Program-made: the position numbers and the translations under genes
Shown here: positions 44,278 to 53,869 of the stretch, piece by piece
Layout: every line of letters begins with the position of its first letter
Position numbering within the stretch: the first letter of the stretch is position 1
Origin: Rhodopirellula baltica
GTDB lineage: Bacteria; Planctomycetota; Planctomycetia; Pirellulales; Pirellulaceae
Assembly: GCA_002901265.1 (NCBI GenBank)
Contig: PPHI01000001.1
Span: 62,001-126,000 of the forward strand
Reading direction: 5' to 3'
Length of the DNA stretch: 64,000 nucleotides
The notes under the pieces: generated by a model
What the model saw: the letters and a program-made list of their open reading frames with translations, nothing else
The model's database searches: none
What the model was told of the DNA's origin: nothing

Positions 44278-45171
44278 TTATGCAATGTCGGAGTTACCGG
44301 AAGCGGACTCGCTGAGAACTCCGTCAAGAATCTCGTCGACAACCTGATCACGGTTCTCGAGTAGTTCGGGGTATCCCAGCTTCGACAGGACGTGCGCGCC
44401 CCGATTCAAACCGATGTCGTAACCATGGTCTTTGTCGAAACGTTGAAAATGGCTGGCCAAATGATCGGCGGCCGCGACCAACGCGATCAGCTTTTGATTG
44501 GGGTGGTGCGTTTCGGGCAAGTGGTGCAGTTCGATCACCGAAACGAGAGACCGAGGCAGTTTGTTGAATTCGGCAAACCAAGCACCGAATTGACAGTGGT
44601 CAATGCCGAGCACGTTTCGTTCGCGAGACAGGAACTCACTTTCCTCTTCGAACGACATCGGGTCGGCTTCGGCAAAGTCCTCTGGGTTGGCGACGGCAAG
44701 CAGCAACCGCCCAAAGTCATGTAGCAATCCCGCAGTAAACTCTTCGCCGTCAAAGCCGATTCGCAATTGGCGATTGAGGTAAGTGGCGACAGTTGCCGTG
44801 CGAAAGCTGTGTTGCCAAATAATCTCACGAACCCATTCTTGTTCCAACGGCATGTTCTTCATCAAGCTCGCCGCGCTGGAGCTGATGATTAGGTTTCTTA
44901 CTTGTTTCAGACCAAGTCGTACGACCGCTTGGCGAAGACTGACGACGGGGACGCTGGCAGAAAAAATAACGTTGTTGCTCATCGACAGGGTTTCTGTCGC
45001 CAGCTTCACATCGCGTTCGATGACGCTTGCCAATTCTTCGGTCTTGCAATCGGGGTCGTTGGCCAATGCCAACGCCTCGCTGGCAACTGCCGGAAGCATT
45101 GCCAATTCGTCAGACCGATCCAGCAGCGTTTGCTTCAATGCATCTGCCGAGGGACTTGCTTTGGCGGTCAT
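44278..45171 (-). CDS. HDOD-domain signalling protein
   Basis: 297 residues with one HDOD domain: LAMLPAVASEALALANDPDCKTEELASVIERD, ATETLSMSNNVIFSA, VSLRQAVVRLGLKQVRNLIISS, then HSFRTATVATYLNRQL and GLLHDFGRLLLAV with a partial HD signature. HDOD proteins are catalytically inert HD relatives that act as scaffolds in chemotaxis and stress networks. ATG 45171 follows AAGGAA; a GTG at 45204 is less likely. Its place inside the cheY-cheB-cheR unit implies a role in taxis signalling. Confidence 0.85.
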   Translation of the reverse strand: MTAKASPSADALKQTLLDRSDELAMLPAVASEALALANDPDCKTEELASVIERDVKLATETLSMSNNVIFSASVPVVSLRQAVVRLGLKQVRNLIISSSAASLMKNMPLEQEWVREIIWQHSFRTATVATYLNRQLRIGFDGEEFTAGLLHDFGRLLLAVANPEDFAEADPMSFEEESEFLSRERNVLGIDHCQFGAWFAEFNKLPRSLVSVIELHHLPETHHPNQKLIALVAAADHLASHFQRFDKDHGYDIGLNRGAHVLSKLGYPELLENRDQVVDEILDGVLSESASGNSDIA

Positions 45172-45223
45172 TGGAATTCCTTTTTCAAAACGGATAGTAG
45201 ACACAGGGTTGTAGGACGGTTGA

Positions 45224-45610
45224 CTAGACTTCGGACGTGTTCAGGCCAACGCCGATCAGCTTTAGCTTTTCGACCAAAATCTCTTTGGTAAACGGCTTCA
45301 TGACAAATTCATCGACACCTGCCATCAGTGCCCTGGCCATCTGAGCCGGCTCGGTCTCGGTGGTCACCATGACCAATTTCTTGTCGGCGAATTGTTCGAG
45401 CTCACGAACCGCTTTGACGAACTCGAGCCCGTTCATCACTGGCATGTTCCAGTCGACGAGAACGACTTCGATGTCGTCACGCTCGGCAGTGAATTTCTCC
45501 AACCCGTCTTTCCCATCACCCGCTTCGATGACGTCGAAGCCCAGGTCTGACATGATCGAACGGAGGATGCGACGCATTGCGCGAGAGTCATCAATGACTA
45601 AGGATTTCAT
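45224..45610 (-). CDS. cheY: CheY-like single-domain response regulator (copy 2)
   Basis: 128-residue receiver: SLVIDDSRAMRRILRSIMSDLGF, phospho-Asp in VVLVDWNMPVMNGLEFV, Thr in LVMVTTETE, Lys in FVMKPFTKE. It begins the second transcription unit of the chemotaxis cluster, after the terminator behind mcp. The two CheY copies are clearly different proteins (residues around the phospho-Asp differ) and could feed different outputs or serve as signal and phosphate sink. Confidence 0.9.
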   Translation of the reverse strand: MKSLVIDDSRAMRRILRSIMSDLGFDVIEAGDGKDGLEKFTAERDDIEVVLVDWNMPVMNGLEFVKAVRELEQFADKKLVMVTTETEPAQMARALMAGVDEFVMKPFTKEILVEKLKLIGVGLNTSEV

Positions 45611-45790
45611 CGGTTGTACCTTTGACCCTGATATGCAGCGAAGAAAGTGAAAGGCTGCCGGTTGTTGAAATTTGGCTGGCTGCTAGTCAGATGGCCGCCA
45701 GGAAATGAGAATTTTGCATTGCTTAGGGAACACGGACTTGCCATCCGGGACTGCCCAAAAAGCATGCCCTCACAGCGATGGGGAAGACCC

Positions 45791-45829
45791 AAAAAAGTCG
45801 CCCGCGACACAAGTTGCGGCGCGGGCGAT
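45791..45829 (-). terminator. Intrinsic terminator after mcp
   Basis: Read on the minus strand, a 10-bp G/C-rich stem (plus-strand GTCGCCCGCG at 45797-45806 with CGCGGGCGAT at 45820-45829) is followed by six U residues (45791-45796). It lies 60 bases past the mcp stop and separates cheA-cheW-mcp from the downstream cheY-HDOD-cheB-cheR unit. Confidence 0.85.
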
Positions 45830-45877
45830 CAAAGATGGACGTGATGATTCGATTGTGAATCACCGCTCATGTTTGTG

Positions 45878-45900
45878 AGGTTCGTTGCTAGAACGAACCT
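45878..45900 (-). other. Hairpin enclosing the mcp stop codon
   Basis: AGGTTCGTT (45878-45886) pairs with AACGAACCT (45892-45900) in a perfect 9-bp stem. The TAG stop of mcp sits in the 5-base loop. It may protect the mRNA 3' end or just reflect a repeat, since CTAGAACG also occurs in the repeat near 40.65 kb. Confidence 0.5.
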
Positions 45901-47477
45901 AGGTATGCGTCTTCGCGAGCTTCCGGAAGGCGGTACTTTCCGCCGCCTTGCTTCGCGGGCGGCTTGCCTTTGGGCGTCGGCTTGTTCGACGACGCTGCCG
46001 CTTTTCGAGTCGCTTCTTGAACATTGCCAACCAGCGCCAACAACTCCTCCGCCAGTCTTTCAATGCTGCTGGCCGTGCTGAGCGTTTGATCGGAGTACGT
46101 CGTTGCACTCTTCGCCGCGGAGGCGACTTTCGCGATGCTTTCGACGATCTCGTTACTGCCGGCCGCAACTTCCCCGATATTTCTGGAGATCTCCGATGTC
46201 ATCGCGGTTTGTTCTTCGACCGCTCCGGCAATCGCGTTTTGGCTCTCGCTGATCTCGGAAATGATTTGGCTGACCGATCCGATGGCGTTGATCGCTTCTT
46301 TGGTATCGGACTGAATCGTTTCAATTCGGCCGATGATGTCTTCGGTTGCCTTGCTGGTTTCCTTCGCAAGCTCCTTCACTTCATTCGCTACCACCGCAAA
46401 ACCTTTGCCGGCTTCACCAGCCCGAGCGGCTTCGATGGTTGCGTTCAAAGCGAGAAGGTTCGTTTGTTCTGCGATCGAGTTGATCACTTTGATCACGTTG
46501 CTGATCTCGCCGCTGCTGTCTCCCAAACGAGTGATCGTGCAGTTCGTCAGGCTTGCCGCATCGACCGCGTTGCGAGCGACATTCGCGGCGTTTGACGCGT
46601 TGGCAGAGATCTCTTTGATGCTCTCTTCGAATTGGTCAACGGCGGTAGCTAGCGTTTGCGCGTTTGAGCTCAGTTGTTGAGCGACACCACCCGCCAAGTT
46701 CGCTTGATCGGAAGTGTGTTCCGAGTCCTGACGCAGGCGAAGACTGACACGTGTTAAGTCGTCGTTTGAGAGGCGGCGTAGGTTGAGCGCCGAACTTCGC
46801 AGCGGCAACACCGTTTCTCGTGCGATGTACCATCCGGCGACGCCAAAGATCACGAGGACACCAAACGTTGACGCGGTGGAAATGCTGCGCCGGCTATCGA
46901 TAACCGAAGTGACTTCAGCTTCCGTCGCAAGGTTTCGCTGCGCCGCCAGGTCGATGACTTGGTTGATCGAGTTTTGATGTTCGACAAACGCCTCACGCAT
47001 TGGGCCACGAATCAACATCTGAGCTGCCCGCGCGTCTCCGCTGACACATGCCGGAATAAAAGACGCTTCCAGTAATTCAAAGAACTCTGCCGCCGGTGGA
47101 TAGCATTTCAGATTCTTTGCCCGCTTGATGTCGCCATCGTTTAGGTGCCCATTCCAGTAGTCGTAGCGATCTTTGAACTCGCTCTTCAACGTCTTGCAAT
47201 GCGCGATGTAGCGGCCCATCTGTTTTTCGTTGACGCCTTCATCGACTTCATTGGCCATGTGGAGCGCCAACGCATAGGGTTCGATGATGTAGTTCGCAGG
47301 CGCCCGCATGTCGGCGATTAAGTTTTTGCCGTCGATAATCTTTTCGTAATAGGGGCCATTCACTTTGGCGATCTGCAGCGTCTTCCATGACCACAGTCCG
47401 TAGCCGACGAAGCAAGTGGAGACCACCGCCACCAAGAAGGCGATTTTTGTACGGACTGTAAAGCGACTAAATGACAC
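45888..47477 (-). CDS. Methyl-accepting chemotaxis protein
   Basis: 529 residues. TM1 ([21 protein letters not shown]), a ~160-residue periplasmic helical sensor, TM2 ([21 protein letters not shown]), a short HAMP-like linker, and a cytoplasmic signalling coiled coil whose hairpin tip is [39 protein letters not shown]. The tail is Lys/Gly/Pro rich ([16 protein letters not shown]) and ends YLGSF, without the NWETF pentapeptide that tethers CheR. The ligand is unknown. It starts with GTG and has a dedicated terminator. Confidence 0.9.
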   Translation of the reverse strand: MSFSRFTVRTKIAFLVAVVSTCFVGYGLWSWKTLQIAKVNGPYYEKIIDGKNLIADMRAPANYIIEPYALALHMANEVDEGVNEKQMGRYIAHCKTLKSEFKDRYDYWNGHLNDGDIKRAKNLKCYPPAAEFFELLEASFIPACVSGDARAAQMLIRGPMREAFVEHQNSINQVIDLAAQRNLATEAEVTSVIDSRRSISTASTFGVLVIFGVAGWYIARETVLPLRSSALNLRRLSNDDLTRVSLRLRQDSEHTSDQANLAGGVAQQLSSNAQTLATAVDQFEESIKEISANASNAANVARNAVDAASLTNCTITRLGDSSGEISNVIKVINSIAEQTNLLALNATIEAARAGEAGKGFAVVANEVKELAKETSKATEDIIGRIETIQSDTKEAINAIGSVSQIISEISESQNAIAGAVEEQTAMTSEISRNIGEVAAGSNEIVESIAKVASAAKSATTYSDQTLSTASSIERLAEELLALVGNVQEATRKAAASSNKPTPKGKPPAKQGGGKYRLPEAREDAYLGSF

Positions 47478-47551
47478 GGAAATTGCCTCTCGATGTGATT
47501 GTGCTGGTGTCTTTGGTGTATCGGGACAAAACGCTTGGAAAGCAAAAGCGA

Positions 47552-47998
47552 CTACGCGGGGATGGCAAGAACACGATCGATGTCGAGAATCAACAGCAAT
47601 TTGCCTTCAAGTTTGAAGGCCCCCGTGAGCATTTCTCGTTGTTGGCTTTGCAGCGTTTCGGGCAGAGGCTCAAATCGATCTCGATCGACTTGGACGACGT
47701 CACCGATTTCATCAACGAGCAAGCTGATCGGGCCTTCCGAAGAACGCACGACGACGTTCATCGGTTTGTGATCGGATTGGGCGGGGGGCATTCCCAAGAC
47801 ATATCGCAGGTTGAGTGCACTTACGATTTGCCCACGCAAGTTCATCAGGCCGTGGACGACCGCGGGTGCCAAAGGGACCGATGTTGTCGGGTGTGTCCGA
47901 ATGACTTCTTGAACCTGACAAACTTCGACACCGAACAAAAGGTCGTCGACACGGAACGTGCAATAGGACTCAAGTTGTTGGCTGGATTGTTGTGACAT
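47552..47998 (-). CDS. cheW: Chemotaxis coupling protein CheW
   Basis: 148-residue single CheW domain ([54 protein letters not shown], then [18 protein letters not shown] and [11 protein letters not shown]). It links receptors to CheA in the signalling array. ATG 47998. It lies between cheA and mcp with 195 bases to cheA. Confidence 0.93.
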   Translation of the reverse strand: MSQQSSQQLESYCTFRVDDLLFGVEVCQVQEVIRTHPTTSVPLAPAVVHGLMNLRGQIVSALNLRYVLGMPPAQSDHKPMNVVVRSSEGPISLLVDEIGDVVQVDRDRFEPLPETLQSQQREMLTGAFKLEGKLLLILDIDRVLAIPA

Positions 47999-48193
47999 GT
48001 CTCTTTCAGATGGCTACAAACAATGGATTGCTGGTGGGTGACCGGTAGGGGCACCGAAGCAACCAAAGTTGCAGTGCGCCCCCGTGCTGTTGATGTCGAT
48101 CTCGGAGAACCGACTGGATGCGATCCGCTAAACGCTACGTTGCAAAAAGTGATCGTTCGACGAATCGATACGAAACCTGGTGACGCTCTCACC

Positions 48194-50737
48194 TCACCAA
48201 TGCGATGACATGCCGACGCCTTGGCTGACGACGTGTTTCAGGTCAACGATTTGTGTGACGCGGTCTTGAATCACACTTCGTCCGGACGCGACGTCGTTGT
48301 TATTGCCCAACTGTTGGTGCACGATGTCAACGATCTTTCCGACGACAATGCCGACGCTTTGACCTTCATAGGAGTACACCACGGTATGCAGGCGTTCCTG
48401 GCCGCTGTTGCTAAAGTCACTGACCTGTGAACTCAACGAAATCAGCGGAAGGATTTGACCGCGATACTGAACGACGTAGCTATGGCCGCTGCGTTCCAAG
48501 TCGTTCGTAGCAAACTCCTCGAGTCGTGCGACCGAGGAGAGTCGGATCGCAGCGCGAGTGCCGTCACCGGAGTCGATAATCAGAACAGACTCGCCGTCTT
48601 TCGATCGCGACATTCCACGGTGGGCATGTTCACGCAGCGAACGATCGCGATGTTCAATCAGGACGCAACTTTTCTGCGCGATGCCGATGACGTCCAGAAT
48701 CAGGGAGACCGTTCCATCGCCCATGATCGTTGCGCCCGCGTAGGCGCTGATGTTTTTCAGGTGTGCACCGAGCGGTTTGACCACGATTTCTTGTGTGTCC
48801 GTAATCGCTTCGACAACCAATCCGAATTGTCTGTCTTCGGCTTGCAGCACAACGATGTTGACCGCGTCGAGATCTTGTCGATGCTGGCCGAACGGACGAA
48901 TTCCGAGTTGCTCGTCCAGATAAACCAGTGGCAACAGGTGCTCGCGAAGTCGGTAGACGGGGACGTCATGGATGTATTCGATTTCTTTCTTGGCACGTGC
49001 GCCATCCAAACGAACCAGTTCCAGCAAGCTGACTTGCGGGATCGCGTATTGGCCGCCACCAGACTTGATGATCAATGCGGGCACGATCGCCAGAGTCAAC
49101 GGAATCTTGATCCGCAAGGTCGTACCTTGTCCGCCTTTGCTTTGGATTTCCAAAGTGCCGCCGATTCGCTCGATATTCGTTTTCACGACATCCATGCCGA
49201 CGCCACGCCCGGAAACGTTGGTGACCTTGGCAGCGGTCGAAAAACCCGGAAGCAAGATCAGGTTGGTGAGCTCTCGATCACCCATCGTGTCGGCTTGCTC
49301 GGGAGTGATCAGGCCTTTTTCCAACGCCTTATCGCGTACCCGGTCGGCATTGATACCGCCGCCATCGTCAACGATTTCGATGTTGACCTGGCCTCCTTCA
49401 TGGAACGCTCGCAAACACAGCGTGCCTTCTTCCGGCTTGCCAGCTTCGAGACGAACTTCGGGAGGTTCGATTCCGTGGTCGACAGAGTTGCGAACGATGT
49501 GCGTCAGCGGATCTTTGATCGCTTCAAGAATCGTCTTATCGAGTTCTGTGTCCGCACCTTCCATGACGACGGCTACTTTCTTGCCACAGGATGTGGAAAG
49601 GTCTCGAACAACGCGTGGCAGTTTGTTCCATGCGTTTCGGATCGGCTGCATCCGCGTCTTCATGACGCCTTCTTGCAATTCGGTCGTGATCAAATTCAGC
49701 CGTTGGCTGGCCGCCGCCATGGCGGGATCTTCCGTCGCACCGCTGAATTGCATGATCTGATTTCGAGCCAGAACAAGCTCACCAACCAGGTTCATGAGCT
49801 TGTCCAACAACGCGACATCGATACGAACGGTGCTGTCGACGACGGAGGCAGACTTCTCACTGGAATCGCCCCCTCCCGAACGTCCTGCTTCGGACGCGCG
49901 GCCGCGTGAAGGTTTTGCCGCGGCCGCAGGTTGTGGAGGCGCGGCCGGTGGAGGCGGCGCAGCGGCCGTTGGAGACGCTACCGCCGCGGCTGGTGGTGCC
50001 TTTTCGGCAACCGGTTTTGGAGGTTCTGGCGGGGGAGCGGCGGGGACAGGGGAAGCGGGCACCGGGGCAGCGGATTCAGCGGCCGCTGGTACGGAGCTTG
50101 GTTCTGCCGGAGCTTCGGCGGCTGGCGCCGGCGTGGGAGCGACCGCGGGCGAAGGCTGCTCCGTTACCTCCGCAACGGGTTCAGGCTCTGCAGTAGGATT
50201 CTCGGTCGCTTGCGTCTCTGCGGCACCGGTTTCAGCGGGAATGACGTCGGCGATGACCGCTTCGATCGCTTCAACAGCTTCCGCCACGGACTCTTCGGTT
50301 GCTTGATCGTCAGCGACCGCCGCGGCAGCGTCTTCGGGGGTAACGCCTTTGCTAGTCGAAAGCGCAGCTTGCAAGCGTTCGACAAGTGCGGCGTAATCGT
50401 TGTCGCCTTCGCCCTGGCCGGACTCGAGCATGCCGAGGATTTCACGGATCGCGTCGACCATCTCCAGCAGCACGCTTGCGGTGTCGCTGGTGAGGCGGAA
50501 TTCGCCATCACGGAGTGGGACGAGGAGATTCTCTCCAACGTGCGCGACTCGCTCGAGCGTCGGCAACGCGAGGAATCCGGACGTCCCTTTGATCGTATGG
50601 ACGGTGCGAAAGATACTGGCCAAGCGATCGCGATCGTCTGGCGCATCTTCGAGCGCAAGCAGATCGTCATCCAACCGGTCCAGGCTTTCGTAGCTCTCAA
50701 CCAAAAACTCGTTGATAATCTCGTCGAACCCGTCCAC
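48194..50737 (-). CDS. cheA: Chemotaxis histidine kinase CheA
   Basis: About 847 residues. N-terminal Hpt domain with the phospho-His in FRTVHTIKGTSGFLAL, a long Pro/Ala/Glu linker (~residues 165-300), dimerisation helices (LLDKLMNLVGELVLARNQI), HATPase (LTHIVRNSVDHGIE, GGGINADRVRDKAL, GFSTAAKVTNVSGRGVGMDVV), then two successive CheW-like regulatory domains (KIPLTLAIVPALIIKSGGGQYAIP; SVLIIDSGDGTRAAIRLSSVARL). No P2 CheY-binding domain is evident. GTG 50737 with GGAG upstream is preferred over TTG 50773. It heads the chemotaxis cluster. Confidence 0.92.
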   Translation of the reverse strand: MDGFDEIINEFLVESYESLDRLDDDLLALEDAPDDRDRLASIFRTVHTIKGTSGFLALPTLERVAHVGENLLVPLRDGEFRLTSDTASVLLEMVDAIREILGMLESGQGEGDNDYAALVERLQAALSTSKGVTPEDAAAAVADDQATEESVAEAVEAIEAVIADVIPAETGAAETQATENPTAEPEPVAEVTEQPSPAVAPTPAPAAEAPAEPSSVPAAAESAAPVPASPVPAAPPPEPPKPVAEKAPPAAAVASPTAAAPPPPAAPPQPAAAAKPSRGRASEAGRSGGGDSSEKSASVVDSTVRIDVALLDKLMNLVGELVLARNQIMQFSGATEDPAMAAASQRLNLITTELQEGVMKTRMQPIRNAWNKLPRVVRDLSTSCGKKVAVVMEGADTELDKTILEAIKDPLTHIVRNSVDHGIEPPEVRLEAGKPEEGTLCLRAFHEGGQVNIEIVDDGGGINADRVRDKALEKGLITPEQADTMGDRELTNLILLPGFSTAAKVTNVSGRGVGMDVVKTNIERIGGTLEIQSKGGQGTTLRIKIPLTLAIVPALIIKSGGGQYAIPQVSLLELVRLDGARAKKEIEYIHDVPVYRLREHLLPLVYLDEQLGIRPFGQHRQDLDAVNIVVLQAEDRQFGLVVEAITDTQEIVVKPLGAHLKNISAYAGATIMGDGTVSLILDVIGIAQKSCVLIEHRDRSLREHAHRGMSRSKDGESVLIIDSGDGTRAAIRLSSVARLEEFATNDLERSGHSYVVQYRGQILPLISLSSQVSDFSNSGQERLHTVVYSYEGQSVGIVVGKIVDIVHQQLGNNNDVASGRSVIQDRVTQIVDLKHVVSQGVGMSSHW

Positions 50738-50948
50738 ACAAATTCTCCGCACGTGGTTTGAATTCACAACCAATCGGAGAAGATGACCTTGTTAGCAAGG
50801 TTTGCGCAATCGCCCCCGATCCACTGGGTGTCATCGAAGGGGGCAAAGCGAGCTTGCCTTTTGATTTCGCTTTTTTTACAGACGAAATCAATTCGGGTGT
50901 GCTTGTGGCGGTTGGGCCGGTTGTGCGGCGGTGATGCCGTTGCAACCG

Positions 50949-52031
50949 TTACGAATCGTTGTCTTCAGGGGCGACGACAGCGATATTTGATGACAGTTGG
51001 TCGACTAATTTTTCTTCCAAGCCGTCTTCTTGAAGACGACTTTTGCGCAATTTGGATGCGCTGGTGTCATCGGGAAGCTGCCCGAGGTGACAAATCGGTT
51101 CGCCGGGGCTGACCGCGGGCAGTGTATTCATGCCGATCACCACCGCATCGAAGGGACTGGCGATCGTGGTTTGCACGTGTCCGAACAGGTCATAGATCGT
51201 TGCGACCGGTTGTTCGCGTTCGACCAGTTCTCCTGGCAGGATATGGAATTGCATGAAGCCGCCTTTGTTCGCCCGCAACCATTTGCTTTGCTCGACGATC
51301 ACTTGGTATCGCGGACGCTCGATTTCGCCAGGCAGCATGTCGAGTTCGCGGAGCACATTGTAAATTCCGCGGACGGCCGATTCGACGATTCCGGGTTCGA
51401 CTTTGGAGACCTCGCCGCCTTCCATGACGACGGTGGGGCAACCGCTCGCAGTTGCTTCGCTACGAAGTGCACCGGCGGGACCGATGCCATCCATGATTAC
51501 TTCACAGCCAAAAGCCATCGCCAATCGTTTTACACCGGGATTGGTCAGGTCGCCGCGGACGTTGGGATAATTTGTCCGCCGTACCGAGGCGGTGTGAAGG
51601 TCGATACCGAAGTCGCATCGCGAAACGAGTTCATCAAATACTCGGTACGCCATGCGGCTGGCCAACGAACCTGTCGGTGTTCCCGGGAACGATCGGTTCA
51701 GGTCGCGTCGATCGGGGAGATACCGTTCGTGGCGTTCGAATCCAAGCATGTTCAACACCGGTACCAGTACCAGTGTGCCACGATCGATTTCGAATGTCGG
51801 GTCGATCAAGAGTTGCTGGATCGCACCTGTGCCATTGATCTCGTCGCCATGAAGGGCGCCTGTCACGAAGACGGTCGGCCCTTCTTTTAGACCGCGACGG
51901 ACATGCATTGGAATCCGTACGGCTGCACCGGTCCGGCGTTCGCCGACTTTAAATTTCAGGTCTAAGCGTTGGCCGGGTTCAATTCGTTGTCCTTGCCAGA
52001 CATCAATTGGCGGTGCTTTCTTCTTACTCAA
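50949..52031 (-). CDS. Succinylglutamate desuccinylase/aspartoacylase-family zinc hydrolase
   Basis: 360 residues of the M14/AstE-AspA fold. Zinc ligands His and Glu are in VTGALHGDEINGTGAIQ, the third in CDFGIDLHTASVRRTNYP, and the catalytic Glu is probably the Glu of PTVVMEGGEV. LNRSFPGTPTGSLASRMAYRVF is family typical. A C-terminal beta domain (LVEREQPVATIYDLFGHV) resembles a biotinyl/RnfC-like fold. It follows the rimK-like gene with 21 bases between and probably trims or transfers acyl or amino-acid groups linked to that ligase. Confidence 0.85.
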   Translation of the reverse strand: MSKKKAPPIDVWQGQRIEPGQRLDLKFKVGERRTGAAVRIPMHVRRGLKEGPTVFVTGALHGDEINGTGAIQQLLIDPTFEIDRGTLVLVPVLNMLGFERHERYLPDRRDLNRSFPGTPTGSLASRMAYRVFDELVSRCDFGIDLHTASVRRTNYPNVRGDLTNPGVKRLAMAFGCEVIMDGIGPAGALRSEATASGCPTVVMEGGEVSKVEPGIVESAVRGIYNVLRELDMLPGEIERPRYQVIVEQSKWLRANKGGFMQFHILPGELVEREQPVATIYDLFGHVQTTIASPFDAVVIGMNTLPAVSPGEPICHLGQLPDDTSASKLRKSRLQEDGLEEKLVDQLSSNIAVVAPEDNDS

Positions 52032-52052
52032 CGGCGGGGATTCTCCAGAACT

Positions 52053-53288
52053 CTAGTCGGCCGACTTAGAGGACTCGTGAACGTGATCGTGGACGATGTT
52101 GGCGACGGGAAGTTCGGGGAGTTCTTGAATGGGCGGTCGACGTTGGCGACGTACCGTTTTGGGAACCAGATGCCGAAGCGTTTCGAGTTTGCCAAAACAT
52201 AGCAGACGATCACCGGCTTCAAGGGTGCGATCGATTCGTGGGTTCGGGACAACCGTCGCGTCACGATAAAGCGTCAAGATATTGATGTTTTTATCGAGCA
52301 GGCCGGAACTGCCGATCGTTTTCCCAACCAAGTCGGCGCCTTCGGGAATATTGATCTCGGTCACTCCCCAGCCGCGGCTGACGGTTAAACGCTGACGCAG
52401 GTCGAGTTCTGGGAAATCGACGTGCGCGGCGATGTGATCGATGATCGCGCCGGCGACATCCAACTGCGTACAGCGTTCGATGCCTTCGAGTCCCGGTGAG
52501 GAGTTGATCTCCATAATCTGCGGACCTTCATGGCCTTCGAGCATGTCAACGCCGGCGACACGCAGTCCCATGATTTGGGCGGCACGCAGCGCGGTATCAC
52601 GTTGTTCGTCCGACAACTCGACCGTCTCGGTTTTGCCGCCACGGTGGACGTTGCTGCGGAACTCTTGTCCTTGTGCGACGCGTCGCATTGCCGCGACGAC
52701 TTGGTCGCCAACGACGAACGCGCGGATGTCGCGGCCTTTACTCTCGGCGACGAACTTTTGAATCAGCACGTTCTGGTTTTGACTTTGCAGTAGCTCGACG
52801 ATTGCTTCGGCGGACTTGATCGTCTCGGCAAGCAGGACGCCGATGCCTTGTGTGCCTTCAAGCAACTTGATGATCACGGGAGCCCCGCCGACGCGTTCGA
52901 TCGCTGGCAACACGTCGCGTTTATCACGGACGAACGTGGTGCGTGGGATACCGATTTGGTGGCGGCTGAGGATTTGAAGGCTACGAAGCTTGTCACGCGA
53001 GTTGACGATTCCCGATGACGAGTTCGTCGAGAACACGTTCATCTGTTCGAACTGCCGGACGACGGCGGTCCCGTAATAGGTAATCGATGCGCCAATTCGC
53101 GGAAGAATCGCGTCATATTCGCTGAGGTGTTTGCGGCGGAAATAAAGATCCGGTGCGCCGCGATCAAGGTCGATCGCGAACTTCAGCGTGTTGAGAATCT
53201 TGATCTTGTGTCCGCGTTGCTCGCCGGCTTCTCGAAGGCGTCGTGTGCTGTAGCAATTGGGACTGCAGGAAAGGATGCCGAGTTTCAT
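52053..53288 (-). CDS. rimK: RimK-like ATP-grasp glutamate ligase with C-terminal TrkA-C domain
   Basis: 411 residues. The RimK part (~1-300) has LGILSCSPNCYSTRRLREAG, LPRIGASITYYGTAVVRQFE, ATP-grasp residues in VIIKLLEGTQGIGV, QKFVAESKGRDIRAFVVGD, and metal ligands in GPQIMEINSSPGLEGIE. It adds glutamates to a protein C-terminus (ribosomal S6 in E. coli). Residues ~315-390 (EINIPEGADLVGKTIG, ILTLYRDATVVPNPRIDRTLEAGDRLLCFG) form a TrkA-C/RCK-C domain not found in E. coli RimK. It lies between a RimB-like protease and the M14 hydrolase. Confidence 0.88.
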   Translation of the reverse strand: MKLGILSCSPNCYSTRRLREAGEQRGHKIKILNTLKFAIDLDRGAPDLYFRRKHLSEYDAILPRIGASITYYGTAVVRQFEQMNVFSTNSSSGIVNSRDKLRSLQILSRHQIGIPRTTFVRDKRDVLPAIERVGGAPVIIKLLEGTQGIGVLLAETIKSAEAIVELLQSQNQNVLIQKFVAESKGRDIRAFVVGDQVVAAMRRVAQGQEFRSNVHRGGKTETVELSDEQRDTALRAAQIMGLRVAGVDMLEGHEGPQIMEINSSPGLEGIERCTQLDVAGAIIDHIAAHVDFPELDLRQRLTVSRGWGVTEINIPEGADLVGKTIGSSGLLDKNINILTLYRDATVVPNPRIDRTLEAGDRLLCFGKLETLRHLVPKTVRRQRRPPIQELPELPVANIVHDHVHESSKSAD

Positions 53289-53297
53289 TTTGTAGAT

Positions 53298-53759
53298 TTA
53301 CGATTTACGTTTTTTTTTCTTTGGTACGCCACCCAAATACGATTGGCCTGGGTCGATCAAAAAGCGTCGACGAAAGGCTTCGCGGCCGAGCAACATCCGG
53401 AATCCCATTTGATTTCGGTCGGCCAACGTCAATTCGATCTCGATCCGCTGACCAAGCAAGGTGATCGGGGTCTTGATCACCGGTCGTATCGCCGCTTGTC
53501 CGCTGGATGACCGGATGGATCGCATGTCGACTACCGGCGCACTGCATTGAATCGTCCAGTCGTCATTGCGTTGGACGGGGTTGACTTTGAAACGGACGTA
53601 TTGGACGCCATCGTTGTCGAAGGTTTCAACGTCAAATGCGTGAAGGGATGATGAGCGTGCACCAGTGTCTATTTTGGCTTTGACAAATTTGATCCCGAGT
53701 TCAGGAAGAGACAACCATTCACGCCATCCGATAGTTGGCAGTTGATCGCTCACTGTCAT
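53298..53759 (-). CDS. rimB: RimB-like retropepsin-type aspartic protease (RimK-associated)
   Basis: 153 residues. AKIDTGARSSSLHAFDVE carries the catalytic D-T-G of the DUF785/'ATP-dependent zinc protease' family, a retropepsin-like fold, and FRMLLGREAFRRRFLIDP closes the domain. Homologues are encoded next to rimK and, in pseudomonads, RimB acts with RimK in S6 modification. The stop is 9 bases before the rimK start, so co-expression is nearly certain. The C-terminus is a Lys/Arg run. Confidence 0.88.
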   Translation of the reverse strand: MTVSDQLPTIGWREWLSLPELGIKFVKAKIDTGARSSSLHAFDVETFDNDGVQYVRFKVNPVQRNDDWTIQCSAPVVDMRSIRSSSGQAAIRPVIKTPITLLGQRIEIELTLADRNQMGFRMLLGREAFRRRFLIDPGQSYLGGVPKKKKRKS

Positions 53760-53869
53760 GGATACGTTTCTATTGCGTCGGGGATCGAATCGGTTTTCTG
53801 GTCACGATTGGAACGGGCACAGGGATTTCGACCAAGGGGGCCAATGCCCAAAACCAATGGGGCCAGTGC

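Noticed and set aside
48455-49909. 484-codon plus-strand frame opposite cheA
   Set aside because: Antisense shadow of a clear CheA; common in G/C-rich genes and without any motif.
50845-50875. AAAGCGA...TCGCTTT followed by T-run, a possible plus-strand terminator
   Set aside because: No plus-strand gene ends there and the stem has a long loop; probably chance.
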